Of a stretch of DNA of 64,000 nucleotides, positions 9,688-17,524 are shown in pieces (position 1 is the first letter of the stretch; each line of letters begins with the position of its first letter). The notes below the pieces were generated by a model. That model did not search any database and had not been told where the DNA came from. It saw only the letters and a program-made list of their open reading frames with translations. Position numbers and translations under genes: made by a program. The DNA comes from Lysobacter changpingensis (GTDB lineage: Bacteria > Pseudomonadota > Gammaproteobacteria > Xanthomonadales > Xanthomonadaceae): NCBI RefSeq assembly GCF_017308985.1, contig NZ_JADWPE010000003.1:682001-746000 (forward strand), given 5' to 3'.

Positions 9688-10773
9688 TCAATGTTCGAGG
9701 ATGCGGGTTACCGATTCGGTGTAGCGCTGCAGTTGCTCCAGCGCGACCCATTCGTCGGCGGTATGCGCCTGGGCGATGTCGCCGGGGCCATACACGATCG
9801 CGGTGAGGCCGGCGGCGGAGAACAGCGACGCTTCCGTCCAGAAATCCACCGCGTTGCCGATCGGCAGGCCCAGCGCATCGGCGAGGTCGCGCGCTTCCAG
9901 GCGCCGGTTCTCCGCATCCGCGATGTCGCCCGACGGCAGCGACGGACCGCGGAAGGTTTCTTCGTAACGCTCCACCGCGCCGGCCTCGATAAGCGTGCCG
10001 AAGCGCTCGTGCAGCGCATCGATCGACATCGACGGCAGCGGGCGGAAGCCGAAACGCAACTCGGCGCTCGGCGCGATCATGTTCGCCTTGATCCCGCCTT
10101 CGACGCGGCCGATGTTGAAGCGCAGGCCGGTCAGCCCGCCGAAACGCTGGTGCGCCTGGCTTTCGACGAAGTCGAGCGCATGACCGCCCCAGCGGATCGC
10201 CTGGTGCAGCGCGCTGGCCTGCATCGCGTTCGCGCCCGATGCGTGACCTGCAACGCCGCGGAAGCGCATCAGCACCGAGCTGATGCCGCGATGCGCGAGT
10301 ACCGCTTCGCATTGCGTGGGTTCGGCGACGATGACGTCCTGGAACGCATGCGCGGTCGCGAGGAACGCCGCGATGCAGCGCGCGTCGTTCGCTTCCTCGT
10401 CGGTGGAGAACAGGAACGCGGCATCGCCCTTCGTCGCCGCAGCGGCGGTGAGCAATCCGGCGGCGGCGCCCTTGATGTCGCACGCGCCCAGACCGATGGC
10501 GCGGTCGCCGGTGACGCGCAGCACGTGCGGATCGGCGCTCCACGCTTCCGATGACGGAACGGTGTCGAGATGCACGTTGAACAGGCGGCGTGGATTGCCG
10601 CGCACGGCCAGCATCGACACGGCGCCGTCGCCGTGGTCCGTCACGTCGATGCGGAAGCCACGAAGCTGCGTGCGCAGGTAATCGAAGATGCCGCCGGTGC
10701 CGATGGCGCGTGGCGGATTGCGGGTGTCGAAGGACACCAGGGCTTCGAGGTGTTGGAGGGTCTGGTCGAGCAT
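9688..10773 (-). CDS. argE': N-acetyl-L-citrulline deacetylase (ArgE-type M20 peptidase)
   Basis: Predicted to remove the acetyl group from acetylcitrulline to give citrulline, the substrate of ArgG. 361 aa, M20 family: metal and catalytic residues in FNVHLDTVPSS and GLGACDIKGAAA, the catalytic Glu pair in LFSTDEEAND, and the dimerisation-domain stretch FRGVAGHAS. The usual proteobacterial ArgE acts on acetylornithine, but the neighbouring carbamoyltransferase is of the acetylornithine type, so the acetylcitrulline assignment follows from context. Lies between argG and argB/A on the same strand. Confidence 0.9.
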   Translation of the reverse strand: MLDQTLQHLEALVSFDTRNPPRAIGTGGIFDYLRTQLRGFRIDVTDHGDGAVSMLAVRGNPRRLFNVHLDTVPSSEAWSADPHVLRVTGDRAIGLGACDIKGAAAGLLTAAAATKGDAAFLFSTDEEANDARCIAAFLATAHAFQDVIVAEPTQCEAVLAHRGISSVLMRFRGVAGHASGANAMQASALHQAIRWGGHALDFVESQAHQRFGGLTGLRFNIGRVEGGIKANMIAPSAELRFGFRPLPSMSIDALHERFGTLIEAGAVERYEETFRGPSLPSGDIADAENRRLEARDLADALGLPIGNAVDFWTEASLFSAAGLTAIVYGPGDIAQAHTADEWVALEQLQRYTESVTRILEH

Positions 10774-10794
10774 GTCGTTTGCGCAGGAGTGCGT

Positions 10795-10862
10795 GGAAAG
10801 GAGTGAGGAGTGAGCATCGCTTCGCTCACTTCCCGCTGCTGCTGTTTCTCGCTTCTCAGCCC
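10795..10862. repeat. inverted heptad-repeat cassette, argE'-argG gap
   Basis: The left arm holds two tandem GAGTGAG heptads (10801-10814); the right arm is pyrimidine-rich with CTCACTT (10825) and TTTCTCGCTTCTCAG. The argG stop codon (TCA on this strand, 10856-10858) lies inside the right arm. Confidence 0.6.
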
Positions 10863-12103
10863 TTCCGGTTGACCTCGGCCCACAGCGTGCTGCTCATTCC
10901 GAACAGCTTGATGAAGCCTTCGGCCTCGGCCACGCCCCAGTCCGCCGCCTGCGCGTAGGTCGCGCCCTTGGCGTTGAGGATGTGCCTGGATTCGATGGCG
11001 ACCGCGTTGACGATGCCACCTTGCGTTTCCAGCGTGACTTCGCCGTTCACGGTGGACTGGCTCGACTGCAGGAACGCCTCCAGGTCGGTCTTCAGCGGAT
11101 CGTGGAAGAAGCCTTCGTAGACCAGTTCCACCCACTTGCGCGCGACCTCGGGCTTGAAGCGGTTCTGCTGCTTGCTCAGCACCGCTTCCTCCAGCGCGCG
11201 ATGCGCGGTGAGCAGCGCGGTCAGGCCCGGCGCTTCGAAGATGATGCGGCCCTTCAGGCCGATCGTCGTGTCGCCCGTGTACAGGCCGCGACCCACACCG
11301 TACTGCGCGAACAGACCGTTGAGCTTGGCGAGCATCGTGTGCCCTTCGATCTTCTGGCCATCGAGCGTCACCGCTTCGCCGTTCACGAAACCGATCTTCA
11401 CGCGCAGCGTGTCGGCCGGCCACTCGGCGCGCGGCTTGCACCAGCCACGTGCGCCCTCGCCCGGCGTCTGCCAGCGATCGATCTCGCCGCCGGACATCGT
11501 CACGCCCAGCAGGTTCTCGTTGATCGTGTATGCCTTCTGCTTCGCGCGCACGCCGAAGCCGCGGTCTTCCAGGTACTTCTGCTCGTAGGCGCGGACTTCG
11601 GTGTGTTCCTTCTGGATCTCGCGGATCGGCGCCACGATCTCGTAATCGCCCAGCGCCTTCACCGCCAGGTCGAAACGCACCTGGTCGTTGCCCATGCCGG
11701 TGCAGCCATGCGCGATCGCCTTCGTCCCCAGCTCGGCGCAACGCTTCAGCGCCGCTTCGACGATGAGGTAACGGTCGGACACCAGCAGCGGATACTGCGA
11801 CTGGTAGCCCTCGCCCGCCCACACGAACGGCTTGACGAAGCCGGCCCAGATCGCCGGGCCGCCATCGACGGTGACGTGCGAGGCGACGCCCAGTTCCGCG
11901 GCGCGCTGCTCGATGAAGGCGCGCTCTTCCGCATCCACGCCGCCGGTGTCGGCGAACACGGTGTGCACGTTCCAGCCGCGCTCCTTCAGGTAGGGAACGC
12001 AGAAGCTGGTGTCGAGGCCGCCGGAGAAGGCGAGGACGATGTCCTTGAAGCCGGGATTCGTGATTCGTGATTCGTGATTCGATGTAGCGTTCTGCTGGGA
12101 CAT
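10856..12103 (-). CDS. argG: argininosuccinate synthase
   Basis: ATP-dependent condensation of citrulline and aspartate. 415 aa. The PP-loop is [17 protein letters not shown]; other landmarks are [13 protein letters not shown] and [16 protein letters not shown], placing it in the xanthomonad-type ArgG. The N-terminus is odd: before the expected [10 protein letters not shown] there are about 18 residues ([19 protein letters not shown]), of which [11 protein letters not shown] is translated from a tandem GATTCGT repeat (12055-12081). No start codon exists downstream of the repeat before the ATP loop, so the extension seems to be truly made. The stop codon also lies in a repeat arm. Confidence 0.95.
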   Translation of the reverse strand: MSQQNATSNHESRITNPGFKDIVLAFSGGLDTSFCVPYLKERGWNVHTVFADTGGVDAEERAFIEQRAAELGVASHVTVDGGPAIWAGFVKPFVWAGEGYQSQYPLLVSDRYLIVEAALKRCAELGTKAIAHGCTGMGNDQVRFDLAVKALGDYEIVAPIREIQKEHTEVRAYEQKYLEDRGFGVRAKQKAYTINENLLGVTMSGGEIDRWQTPGEGARGWCKPRAEWPADTLRVKIGFVNGEAVTLDGQKIEGHTMLAKLNGLFAQYGVGRGLYTGDTTIGLKGRIIFEAPGLTALLTAHRALEEAVLSKQQNRFKPEVARKWVELVYEGFFHDPLKTDLEAFLQSSQSTVNGEVTLETQGGIVNAVAIESRHILNAKGATYAQAADWGVAEAEGFIKLFGMSSTLWAEVNRKG

Positions 12104-12190
12104 GGGAGGCTCTATTTCGATGTTAAGGGGAGGAAGAACCGGGAAGGCGAGTGCTTTTGCGAATCACGAATCCCGAATCACGAATCACGG
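12055..12190. repeat. inverted heptad-repeat cassette, argG-argF' junction
   Basis: Left arm (GATTCGT)x3 plus GATTCG at 12055-12081. Right arm GAATCAC-GAATCCC-GAATCAC-GAATCAC at 12161-12188, which is its inverse. The left arm is inside argG codons; the right arm supplies the argF' stop (12185-12187). In the mRNA the arms could pair around an ~80-nt loop containing the argG start. Confidence 0.8.
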
Positions 12191-13198
12191 TTTCTGCACG
12201 AGCGCGGCCATGATGGCCTTCTGCACATGCAGCCGGTTCTCGGCTTCGTCGATGGCGATGCACTGCGGCGAATCCATCACCGCGTCGGTGGCTTTCACGT
12301 TGCGGCGCAGCGGCAGGCAGTGGCTGAAGACGCCGTTGTTGGTCAGCGCCATCTTCGCCTCGTCGACGATGAAGTGCTTGTACTCATCGCGGATGGGCTT
12401 TTCCGGTTCCCAGTTGCCGAAGAACGGCAGCGCGCCCCAGCTCTTGGCGTAGACGACGTCGGCGCCGCGATAGGCGCTTTCGATGTCGTGGCTGATGGCG
12501 AAGGAGCCGCCGCTTTCGGCGACGTTCTGCTCGGCCCAGCCGATGTAGCGCTCATCCAGCACGTACTGCGGCGTCGGGCACAGCAGCGTGACGTCCATGC
12601 CCATGCGCGTGGCGATCGTCAGCGCGGAGTTCGCCACCGCGGTGTTGAGCGGCTTGGGATGGTAGGTCCAGGTCAGCACGTACTTCCTGCCGCGCAGGTC
12701 GGAGGTGCCGAAGTGCTCCTGCAGCGCGAGGATGTGCGCGAGTTCCTGGCACGGGTGCGTGATCGTCTCCATGTTGATCACCGGCACCGGCGAGTACTTC
12801 GCGAAGCTGTTGAGCACGATGTCCTGGCGGTCGAGCTGCCAGTCGACGAACTTCGGGAACGCGCGCACGCCGATCAGGTCGACGTAACGGCCCAGCACGC
12901 GCGCGACTTCGGCGATGTGCTCCTCGGTGTCGCCGTCCATGACCGTGCCGAGGTTGAATTCGATCGGCCATGCGTCCTTGCCCGGCTGCAGCACCACGGC
13001 ATGGCCGCCGAGCTGGAAGGCGCCCAGTTCGAAGCTGGTGCGCGTGCGCATCGAGGGGTTGAAGAACACCAGCGCGATCGACTTGCCCTTCAGCTGGTCG
13101 CCGAGCTTGCTGCGTTTGAACCGCGCGGCCTGCGCGAGCAGCGCGTCGAGGTCGTCGCGCGACCAGTCCTGGGTGTTGAGGAAGTGCCTGTGGGTCAT
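12185..13198 (-). CDS. argF': N-acetyl-L-ornithine carbamoyltransferase (AOTCase)
   Basis: Transfers the carbamoyl group to N-acetylornithine giving N-acetylcitrulline; this replaces ornithine carbamoyltransferase. 337 aa. The carbamoyl-phosphate motif is SMRTRTSFE (49-57). Glu92 (DGDTEEH) and Lys302 (RRNVKATD) match the specificity residue and the carboxylated Lys known from Xanthomonas AOTCase, and HCLPLRR is present. ATG 13198 begins MTHRHFLNTQDWS, the family N-terminus. First gene of the minus-strand arginine run, preceded by a leader ORF and a terminator that end only 36 nt upstream. Confidence 0.97.
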   Translation of the reverse strand: MTHRHFLNTQDWSRDDLDALLAQAARFKRSKLGDQLKGKSIALVFFNPSMRTRTSFELGAFQLGGHAVVLQPGKDAWPIEFNLGTVMDGDTEEHIAEVARVLGRYVDLIGVRAFPKFVDWQLDRQDIVLNSFAKYSPVPVINMETITHPCQELAHILALQEHFGTSDLRGRKYVLTWTYHPKPLNTAVANSALTIATRMGMDVTLLCPTPQYVLDERYIGWAEQNVAESGGSFAISHDIESAYRGADVVYAKSWGALPFFGNWEPEKPIRDEYKHFIVDEAKMALTNNGVFSHCLPLRRNVKATDAVMDSPQCIAIDEAENRLHVQKAIMAALVQKP

Positions 13199-13233
13199 CG
13201 ACTGCGTTCCGGTGGGGAGTGGATCGCTGGGCC

Positions 13234-13269
13234 GAAAAGCAGAAAAGCCCAGCGCGTAGGCTGGGCTTT
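13234..13269 (-). terminator. intrinsic terminator/attenuator directly upstream of argF'
   Basis: Reading the minus strand: stem AAAGCCCAGC / GCTGGGCTTT (10 bp), loop CTACGC, tail TCTGCTTTTC. Only 35 nt separate the tail from the argF' ATG, leaving little room for another promoter. It therefore probably controls read-through into argF' as well as ending upstream transcripts. Confidence 0.8.
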
Positions 13270-13298
13270 CCGTGTGTCACTTCGCCTGTTGCGAATGG

Positions 13299-13348
13299 CG
13301 CGTGCGACCGTCTACCCAGCGGATTGGCGGGTGTACGGTCGGCGCGCG
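13299..13348 (-). promoter_or_regulatory. candidate pause/protector hairpin of the arg leader
   Basis: 13305-13311 (CGACCGT on +) pairs perfectly with 13335-13341, and with one bulged base the stem extends 6 more pairs to 13299/13348. Its upstream arm covers the Arg codons of the leader ORF; its loop carries the leader stop codon and GCUGGGU (13320-13314), which can pair with GCCCAGC of the terminator's first arm. Confidence 0.5.
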
Positions 13349-13416
13349 CGCGAGGTCATCCCCGCCGCCATCCAGGCGGAGGTGAGCACGTCGGCGTCGG
13401 CGTAAAGGGCGTTCAT
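13312..13416 (-). CDS. putative arginine leader peptide, 34 aa
   Basis: A short ORF starting MNALYADADVLTSAW and containing SRARRPYTR near its end: four Arg codons (CGC, CGC, CGA, CGC) within eight codons, then QSAG and stop. It precedes a terminator and then argF', the arrangement expected of ribosome-mediated attenuation: stalling at Arg codons would open the hairpin at 13299-13348 and free an anti-terminator. No Shine-Dalgarno is visible; a promoter at 13427-13455 would put the transcript start close to the ATG, suggesting a leaderless or nearly leaderless message. No protein function is expected. I recall no established arg attenuator of this kind in proteobacteria. Confidence 0.5.
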   Translation of the reverse strand: MNALYADADVLTSAWMAAGMTSRARRPYTRQSAG

Positions 13417-13426
13417 GAGGGGGCGA

Positions 13427-13455
13427 ATGCTCGCATGCGAGGGGGGCCGGCGCAA
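13427..13455 (-). promoter_or_regulatory. candidate promoter of the arg leader/argF' operon
   Basis: On the minus strand, TTGCGC (13455-13450) and GAGCAT (13432-13427) are 17 nt apart. The -10 is weak. The predicted start lies within a few nt of the leader ATG at 13416. A CACA-TT-TGTG dyad (13456-13465) lies just upstream and could be an operator. Confidence 0.35.
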
Positions 13456-13556
13456 CACATTTGTGCCCGGGGTTGGGAACGGATGGGTCGCGCCTGCCGG
13501 CATGGTGATCCGGCAAAGCCGCTGCACGCAGCTGGCTTGGCGGACGCGGCCCGGAT

Positions 13557-14051
13557 CTACCGGCTGCGCGGCGGCTGCACGACCGGCGTCACGGAAACCC
13601 GGATCCGCAGCCGGTTGCCCGGATCCTCCGGCAGGCGCGAGCGGTACTTGGCGCCCTTGTAGGTGTAGTCGACGTCGTAGGCGATCGGCCGACGGAACTC
13701 GCGTTCGACGGTGACCGGCTTGCAGTCCACCGCCGCCGCCTGCTTGTCCTTCTCCTCGCGGCCGAGGGCTTCCTTCACGGCGCCGATCGCGCGCGAGAGC
13801 TTGGAATCGCCCTTGGGTTCCTCGCACTGCTCCTCGACCGAGCTCGCCTTGAGGGTCTGGTAGACCGGCGTCACGCGCAGCACCTGCGCGTAGTCGAAGC
13901 GGACGTTCTCCGCCTGGATGACCGTGTTCTGCGTCGGCGCCTGCTGCGCCTGCGCCGCCCCCACCCACAGCATCGCGATGGCCACCGCGGCGACGGGCCC
14001 GGACAGGGCGGCTGCTGTCGCCGGCAGGAACGTGACTCGACGGGCCATCAC
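13557..14051 (-). CDS. exported hypothetical protein
   Basis: 164 aa with a signal sequence (hydrophobic ALSGPVAAVAIAMLWVG, cleavage likely after AQA). The mature part has YAQVLRVTPVYQTL, a charged, two-Cys middle section (EQCEEP, VDCKPV) and a C-terminal YDVDYTYKGAKYRSRLPEDPGNRLRIRV-like section: the pattern YxVxYxYxGxxYxxxxxxDPG is seen in small envelope proteins such as glycine-zipper/UmoD-like ones. There is no glycine zipper here. Start is GTG 14051 or ATG 14048. Divergent from cysS. Function unknown. Confidence 0.7.
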   Translation of the reverse strand: MMARRVTFLPATAAALSGPVAAVAIAMLWVGAAQAQQAPTQNTVIQAENVRFDYAQVLRVTPVYQTLKASSVEEQCEEPKGDSKLSRAIGAVKEALGREEKDKQAAAVDCKPVTVEREFRRPIAYDVDYTYKGAKYRSRLPEDPGNRLRIRVSVTPVVQPPRSR

Positions 14052-14175
14052 TCTCGCAAGGTAGGGAAATGTTCAGAAAGTGTAAGCGGATACGGTGGCC
14101 GGGGTCTGAACCCCGCCTTTAGGTTGCCCGGGGTGGCGGACGCGCGGAACCGGGTCGCGAGCCCGGCGCTGCCGC

Positions 14176-14181
14176 TAGAAT
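14176..14181 (+). promoter_or_regulatory. -10 element upstream of cysS
   Basis: TAGAAT, 25 nt before the cysS ATG and preceded by C as at tRNA-Pro, tRNA-Ala and epmB. No convincing -35. Confidence 0.4.
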
Positions 14182-14206
14182 GGCCGGCACTTCCGGCGGT
14201 AACCCC

Positions 14207-15574
14207 ATGAGCCTGCACCTTTTCAACAGCCTGACGCGTCGGGTCGAGCCGTTCGCGCCCCTCAATCCCGCCCGCCCGACCATGTACCTGTGCGGGCCCA
14301 CGGTCTACAACTTCGTCCACATCGGCAACGCGCGCGGGCCGGTGGTGTTCGGCGTGCTGGCCGAGGTGCTGCGCCGCCGATTCGGCGGCCTGGCCTACGC
14401 CCGCAACATCACCGACATCGACGACAAGATCAACAACGCCGCCCGCGAGCGCGGCGTGCCGATCTCGGAGATCACCACCCGCTTCACCGCCGCGTACCTG
14501 GACGACATGGCCGCGCTGGGCGTGAAGCCGCAGGACATCCAGCCCGAGGCGACGGCGCACGTGCCGCAGATCATCGCGATGATCCAGCGCCTGATCGACG
14601 CCGGCCACGCCTACGAGGCCGAAGGCCACGTGCTGTTCGCCGTCGGCACCTTCGCCGGCTACGGCAAGCTGTCGCGCCGCGATCCGGAGGAACTGCTCGC
14701 CGGCGCGCGCATCGACGTGGCGCCGTACAAGCGCGATGCGGGCGATTTCGTGCTGTGGAAGCCGTCCACCGACGATCTCCCCGGCTGGGAATCGCCCTGG
14801 GGCCGCGGCCGTCCAGGCTGGCATATCGAGTGCTCTGCCATGGCCGCCGCGCATCTGGGCGAGACCATCGACATCCACGCTGGCGGCGTCGACCTGCAGT
14901 TCCCGCACCACGAGAACGAGATCGCGCAGAGCGAGTGCGCCCACGGCGGCAGGATCTTCGCCCGCTACTGGCTGCACAACGGCATGCTGAATTTCGGCGG
15001 CGCCAAGATGGCCAAGTCGGTCGGCAACATCCAGCGCGTGCACGATCTGGTCCGGCAGTACCCGCCGGAGGCGCTGCGTTTCGCGCTGCTGTCGGCGCAT
15101 TACCGCCAGCCGCTGGAGTGGTCCGACGGGCTGATCGAACAGAGCGTGCGCACCCTGGACCGGCTGTACGGAACCTTGCGCGATCTGGCGGATGTCTCCG
15201 CCGATGCCGCGATTCCGGACACCGTGGAAGCCGCGCTGGACGACGACCTCAACACGCCGCAGGTGATGGCGGAAATCGCGCGCATCGCCGGCGAGGCGCG
15301 CAAGGCCGGGTCGGTCGACGAGAAGGCGCGACTGAAGTCGGAACTGCTCGGCGCGGGTCTGGCGCTCGGTCTGCTCCAGCAGGAACCGGCGGCGTGGTTC
15401 GCGCGCGGCACCGACGATGACGACGACGCGCGGATCCAGGCGCTCATCGACGAGCGTGTCGCGGCGAAGAAGGCCCGTGATTTCGCGCGTGCGGACGCGA
15501 TCCGCGACCAGCTCGCCGGCGAAGGCATCCTGCTGGAAGACACGCCGCAGGGCGTGCGCTGGAAGCGCGGTTGA
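14207..15574 (+). CDS. cysS: cysteine--tRNA ligase
   Basis: Charges tRNA-Cys. 455 aa, class I. HIGH motif as HIGN ([12 protein letters not shown]); zinc ligands in [16 protein letters not shown] and [17 protein letters not shown] appears as KMAKS ([11 protein letters not shown]). The ATG at 14207 starts [12 protein letters not shown], the family N-terminus; a frame extension to 14180 lacks support. C-terminal anticodon-binding region with [15 protein letters not shown] and the usual GVRWKR ending. Monocistronic or leading into sufE after a repeat-filled gap. Confidence 0.97.
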   Translation: MSLHLFNSLTRRVEPFAPLNPARPTMYLCGPTVYNFVHIGNARGPVVFGVLAEVLRRRFGGLAYARNITDIDDKINNAARERGVPISEITTRFTAAYLDDMAALGVKPQDIQPEATAHVPQIIAMIQRLIDAGHAYEAEGHVLFAVGTFAGYGKLSRRDPEELLAGARIDVAPYKRDAGDFVLWKPSTDDLPGWESPWGRGRPGWHIECSAMAAAHLGETIDIHAGGVDLQFPHHENEIAQSECAHGGRIFARYWLHNGMLNFGGAKMAKSVGNIQRVHDLVRQYPPEALRFALLSAHYRQPLEWSDGLIEQSVRTLDRLYGTLRDLADVSADAAIPDTVEAALDDDLNTPQVMAEIARIAGEARKAGSVDEKARLKSELLGAGLALGLLQQEPAAWFARGTDDDDDARIQALIDERVAAKKARDFARADAIRDQLAGEGILLEDTPQGVRWKRG

Positions 15575-15591
15575 TGCTTTTTTGCTCCCTC

Positions 15592-15712
15592 CCCTGCTTT
15601 GGGGGAGGTGAAGTGAACTGCGGCCACGTTTGATCTGGTCGCTGCACCCGGCGCTTCGCGCCGCCTACCCCCTCCCAACCTCCGTCTGCAAGCAGGGGGA
15701 GGAGCAAACAAG
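15592..15712. repeat. CT/GA-rich intergenic repeat pair after cysS
   Basis: CTCCCTCCCCTGCTTTGGGG (15592) and, inverted, CCCCTCCCAACCTCC...GCAAGCAGGGGGAGG near 15670-15703, enclosing GGCGCTTCGCGCC. The same unit occurs at 29283. No ORF in this 215-bp gap. Confidence 0.6.
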
Positions 15713-15775
15713 ACGGCCCCGCGAGACAGCCTGCGGCGCAACAACAAACCTCACCGTGCATTCCGCTCGCACGCG

Positions 15776-15781
15776 TAAAAT
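15776..15781 (+). promoter_or_regulatory. -10 element of sufE, probable leaderless mRNA
   Basis: TAAAAT ends 8 nt before the sufE ATG, so transcription would start at or next to the ATG. No Shine-Dalgarno is present in the intervening CACACGCA. No clear -35. Confidence 0.4.
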
Positions 15782-15789
15782 CACACGCA

Positions 15790-16242
15790 ATGAACGCCAT
15801 CGCCGCCCCCACCAGCCCGTTCCCGCTCGAAGCCACTGCGCGCGAGGCGCAGCAGGCCATCCGCGATGAGTTCGCCTTCTTCGGCGACTGGTCCGAGCGT
15901 TATCAGTATCTGATCGACCTCGGCCGCAAGCTGCCGGACCTGCCGGCGGACTGGAAGACCGAGGAACACCGCCTGCACGGCTGCCAGTCGATGGTCTGGA
16001 TCGTCGCCGAGGGCGATGCCGACCGGCTCGATTTCCATGCCATAAGCGACTCGGCCATCGTCTCGGGCCTGATCTACCTCGCCCTGCGCGTCTATTCGGG
16101 CCGCAGCGCGAAGGAGATCTCCGAAACCGACGCGGACTACATCGCCGAGATCGGGTTGGCGAAGCACCTCTCGCCCACCCGCAGCAACGGCCTGGCGGCC
16201 CTGCTCGGCTTCATCCGCGAGCGAGCGCGCCAGGCGCTGTGA
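15790..16242 (+). CDS. sufE: cysteine desulfuration protein SufE
   Basis: Sulfur acceptor that takes persulfide from SufS and passes it on for Fe-S cluster assembly. 150 aa. Family marks: FGDWSERYQYLIDLGRKLP near the N-terminus, the sulfur-carrying Cys in RLHGCQSMVW and the C-terminal LSPTRSNGLAALLG. Start ATG 15790 fits the family. No suf operon neighbours are seen here; the next gene (transporter) follows after 10 nt and is probably co-transcribed. Confidence 0.95.
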   Translation: MNAIAAPTSPFPLEATAREAQQAIRDEFAFFGDWSERYQYLIDLGRKLPDLPADWKTEEHRLHGCQSMVWIVAEGDADRLDFHAISDSAIVSGLIYLALRVYSGRSAKEISETDADYIAEIGLAKHLSPTRSNGLAALLGFIRERARQAL

Positions 16243-16252
16243 GTCCTGACCG

Positions 16253-17524
16253 GTGAGCGAAGCTGCTGAGAGCGAAAGTCCCGCCCACCCCGGGGTCGGC
16301 GAACTCCTGCGCAACCGCGGCTTCACCGGCCTGCTGACCTATCGCCTGCTGGCGATGCTGTCCTACCAGATCGTCGCGGTGACGGTCGGGTGGCATGTGT
16401 ACGAACTCACGCGCGACGCGTTCGCGCTCGGCCTGATCGGCCTGGCCGAAGTCATTCCGTATTTCTGCTTCGCGCTGTTCGCCGGATACGCGGTGGACCA
16501 CCTGCCACGTCGCAGGCTCGGCATGGCGGCGTGCATCGGTTTGCTGCTCACGACACTGACGCTCGCCGGCGTCGCGTCGGGCGTTTTGCCGGCGGGCACC
16601 TCCTGGTTCGGCACGCTCACGATCTACGCGGCGATCGCGGTGAACGGCGTGGTGCGTGCGTTCCTGGCGCCGGTGTACATGTCGCTGTTCGCGCGCGTGC
16701 TCAAGCGCGAGGAATTCGTCCGCGGCGCGGGCGTGAGCAGCGTGGTGATGCAGACCGGCCTGGTCTTCGGCCCCGCCGCCGGCGGCCTGCTGGTGGCCTG
16801 GGGCGGCAAGAGCGCCGCCTACCTCGTCGCGGCTGCCTTCGCGGCGGCGGCGGCGATCGCGGTGATCACGCTTCGCGTGACCGAGCCGCCGCTGCCGAGC
16901 GAACGCGCGCCGGTGTTCAAGAGCATCGGCGAAGGGCTGCGTTTCGTCCTCAACACGCAGGTCGTGCTGGGCGCGCAGGCGCTGGACATGTTCTCGGTGC
17001 TGTTCGGCGGCGCGGTCGCGCTGCTGCCGGCGTTCATCAACGAGATCCTGCATTACGGCCCCGAAGCGCTGGGCCTGCTGCGCGCCTCGCCGGCGGTGGG
17101 CGCGGTGCTGATGGGCATCTACCTGGCGCGACGGCCGCTGCAACGCCACGCGGGACGCGTGCTGCTGATCGCGGTGGCGGGCTTCGGCCTGTCGATCATC
17201 GGCTTCGCGATGTCGCGGCATCTGTGGCTGTCGTCGCTGATGCTGGTGTTCTCCGGCATGTGCGACGGCGTGTCGGTGGTGCTGCGCTCGACCATCCTGC
17301 AGCTGGCGACGCCGGACCACATGCGCGGGCGCGTGTCGTCGATCAACGGCATCTTCATCGGCTCGTCGAACGAGCTGGGCGCGTTCGAATCGGGCGTCGC
17401 GGCGAAACTGCTGGGCCTGGTGCCGTCGGTGATCTTCGGCGGCTGCATGACCCTGGCCGTGGTGGGCGCGACCGCGAAGCTGGCGCCGAAACTGCGCCGG
17501 CTCGATCTGCGCGACCTGCACTGA
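16253..17524 (+). CDS. MFS transporter (EntS/MFS_3-like)
   Basis: 423 aa with about 12 hydrophobic segments, the inter-helix motif FAGYAVDHLPRRRLG after TM2-3 (D-x2-RRR) and the second-half pair DHMRGRVSSINGIFIGSSNELGAF, which is typical of the EntS/MFS_3 branch. Such proteins export siderophores or drugs, but no siderophore genes are nearby and the substrate is unknown. GTG start at 16253, 10 nt after sufE; the stop overlaps the next ATG (TGATG). Confidence 0.9.
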   Translation: MSEAAESESPAHPGVGELLRNRGFTGLLTYRLLAMLSYQIVAVTVGWHVYELTRDAFALGLIGLAEVIPYFCFALFAGYAVDHLPRRRLGMAACIGLLLTTLTLAGVASGVLPAGTSWFGTLTIYAAIAVNGVVRAFLAPVYMSLFARVLKREEFVRGAGVSSVVMQTGLVFGPAAGGLLVAWGGKSAAYLVAAAFAAAAAIAVITLRVTEPPLPSERAPVFKSIGEGLRFVLNTQVVLGAQALDMFSVLFGGAVALLPAFINEILHYGPEALGLLRASPAVGAVLMGIYLARRPLQRHAGRVLLIAVAGFGLSIIGFAMSRHLWLSSLMLVFSGMCDGVSVVLRSTILQLATPDHMRGRVSSINGIFIGSSNELGAFESGVAAKLLGLVPSVIFGGCMTLAVVGATAKLAPKLRRLDLRDLH

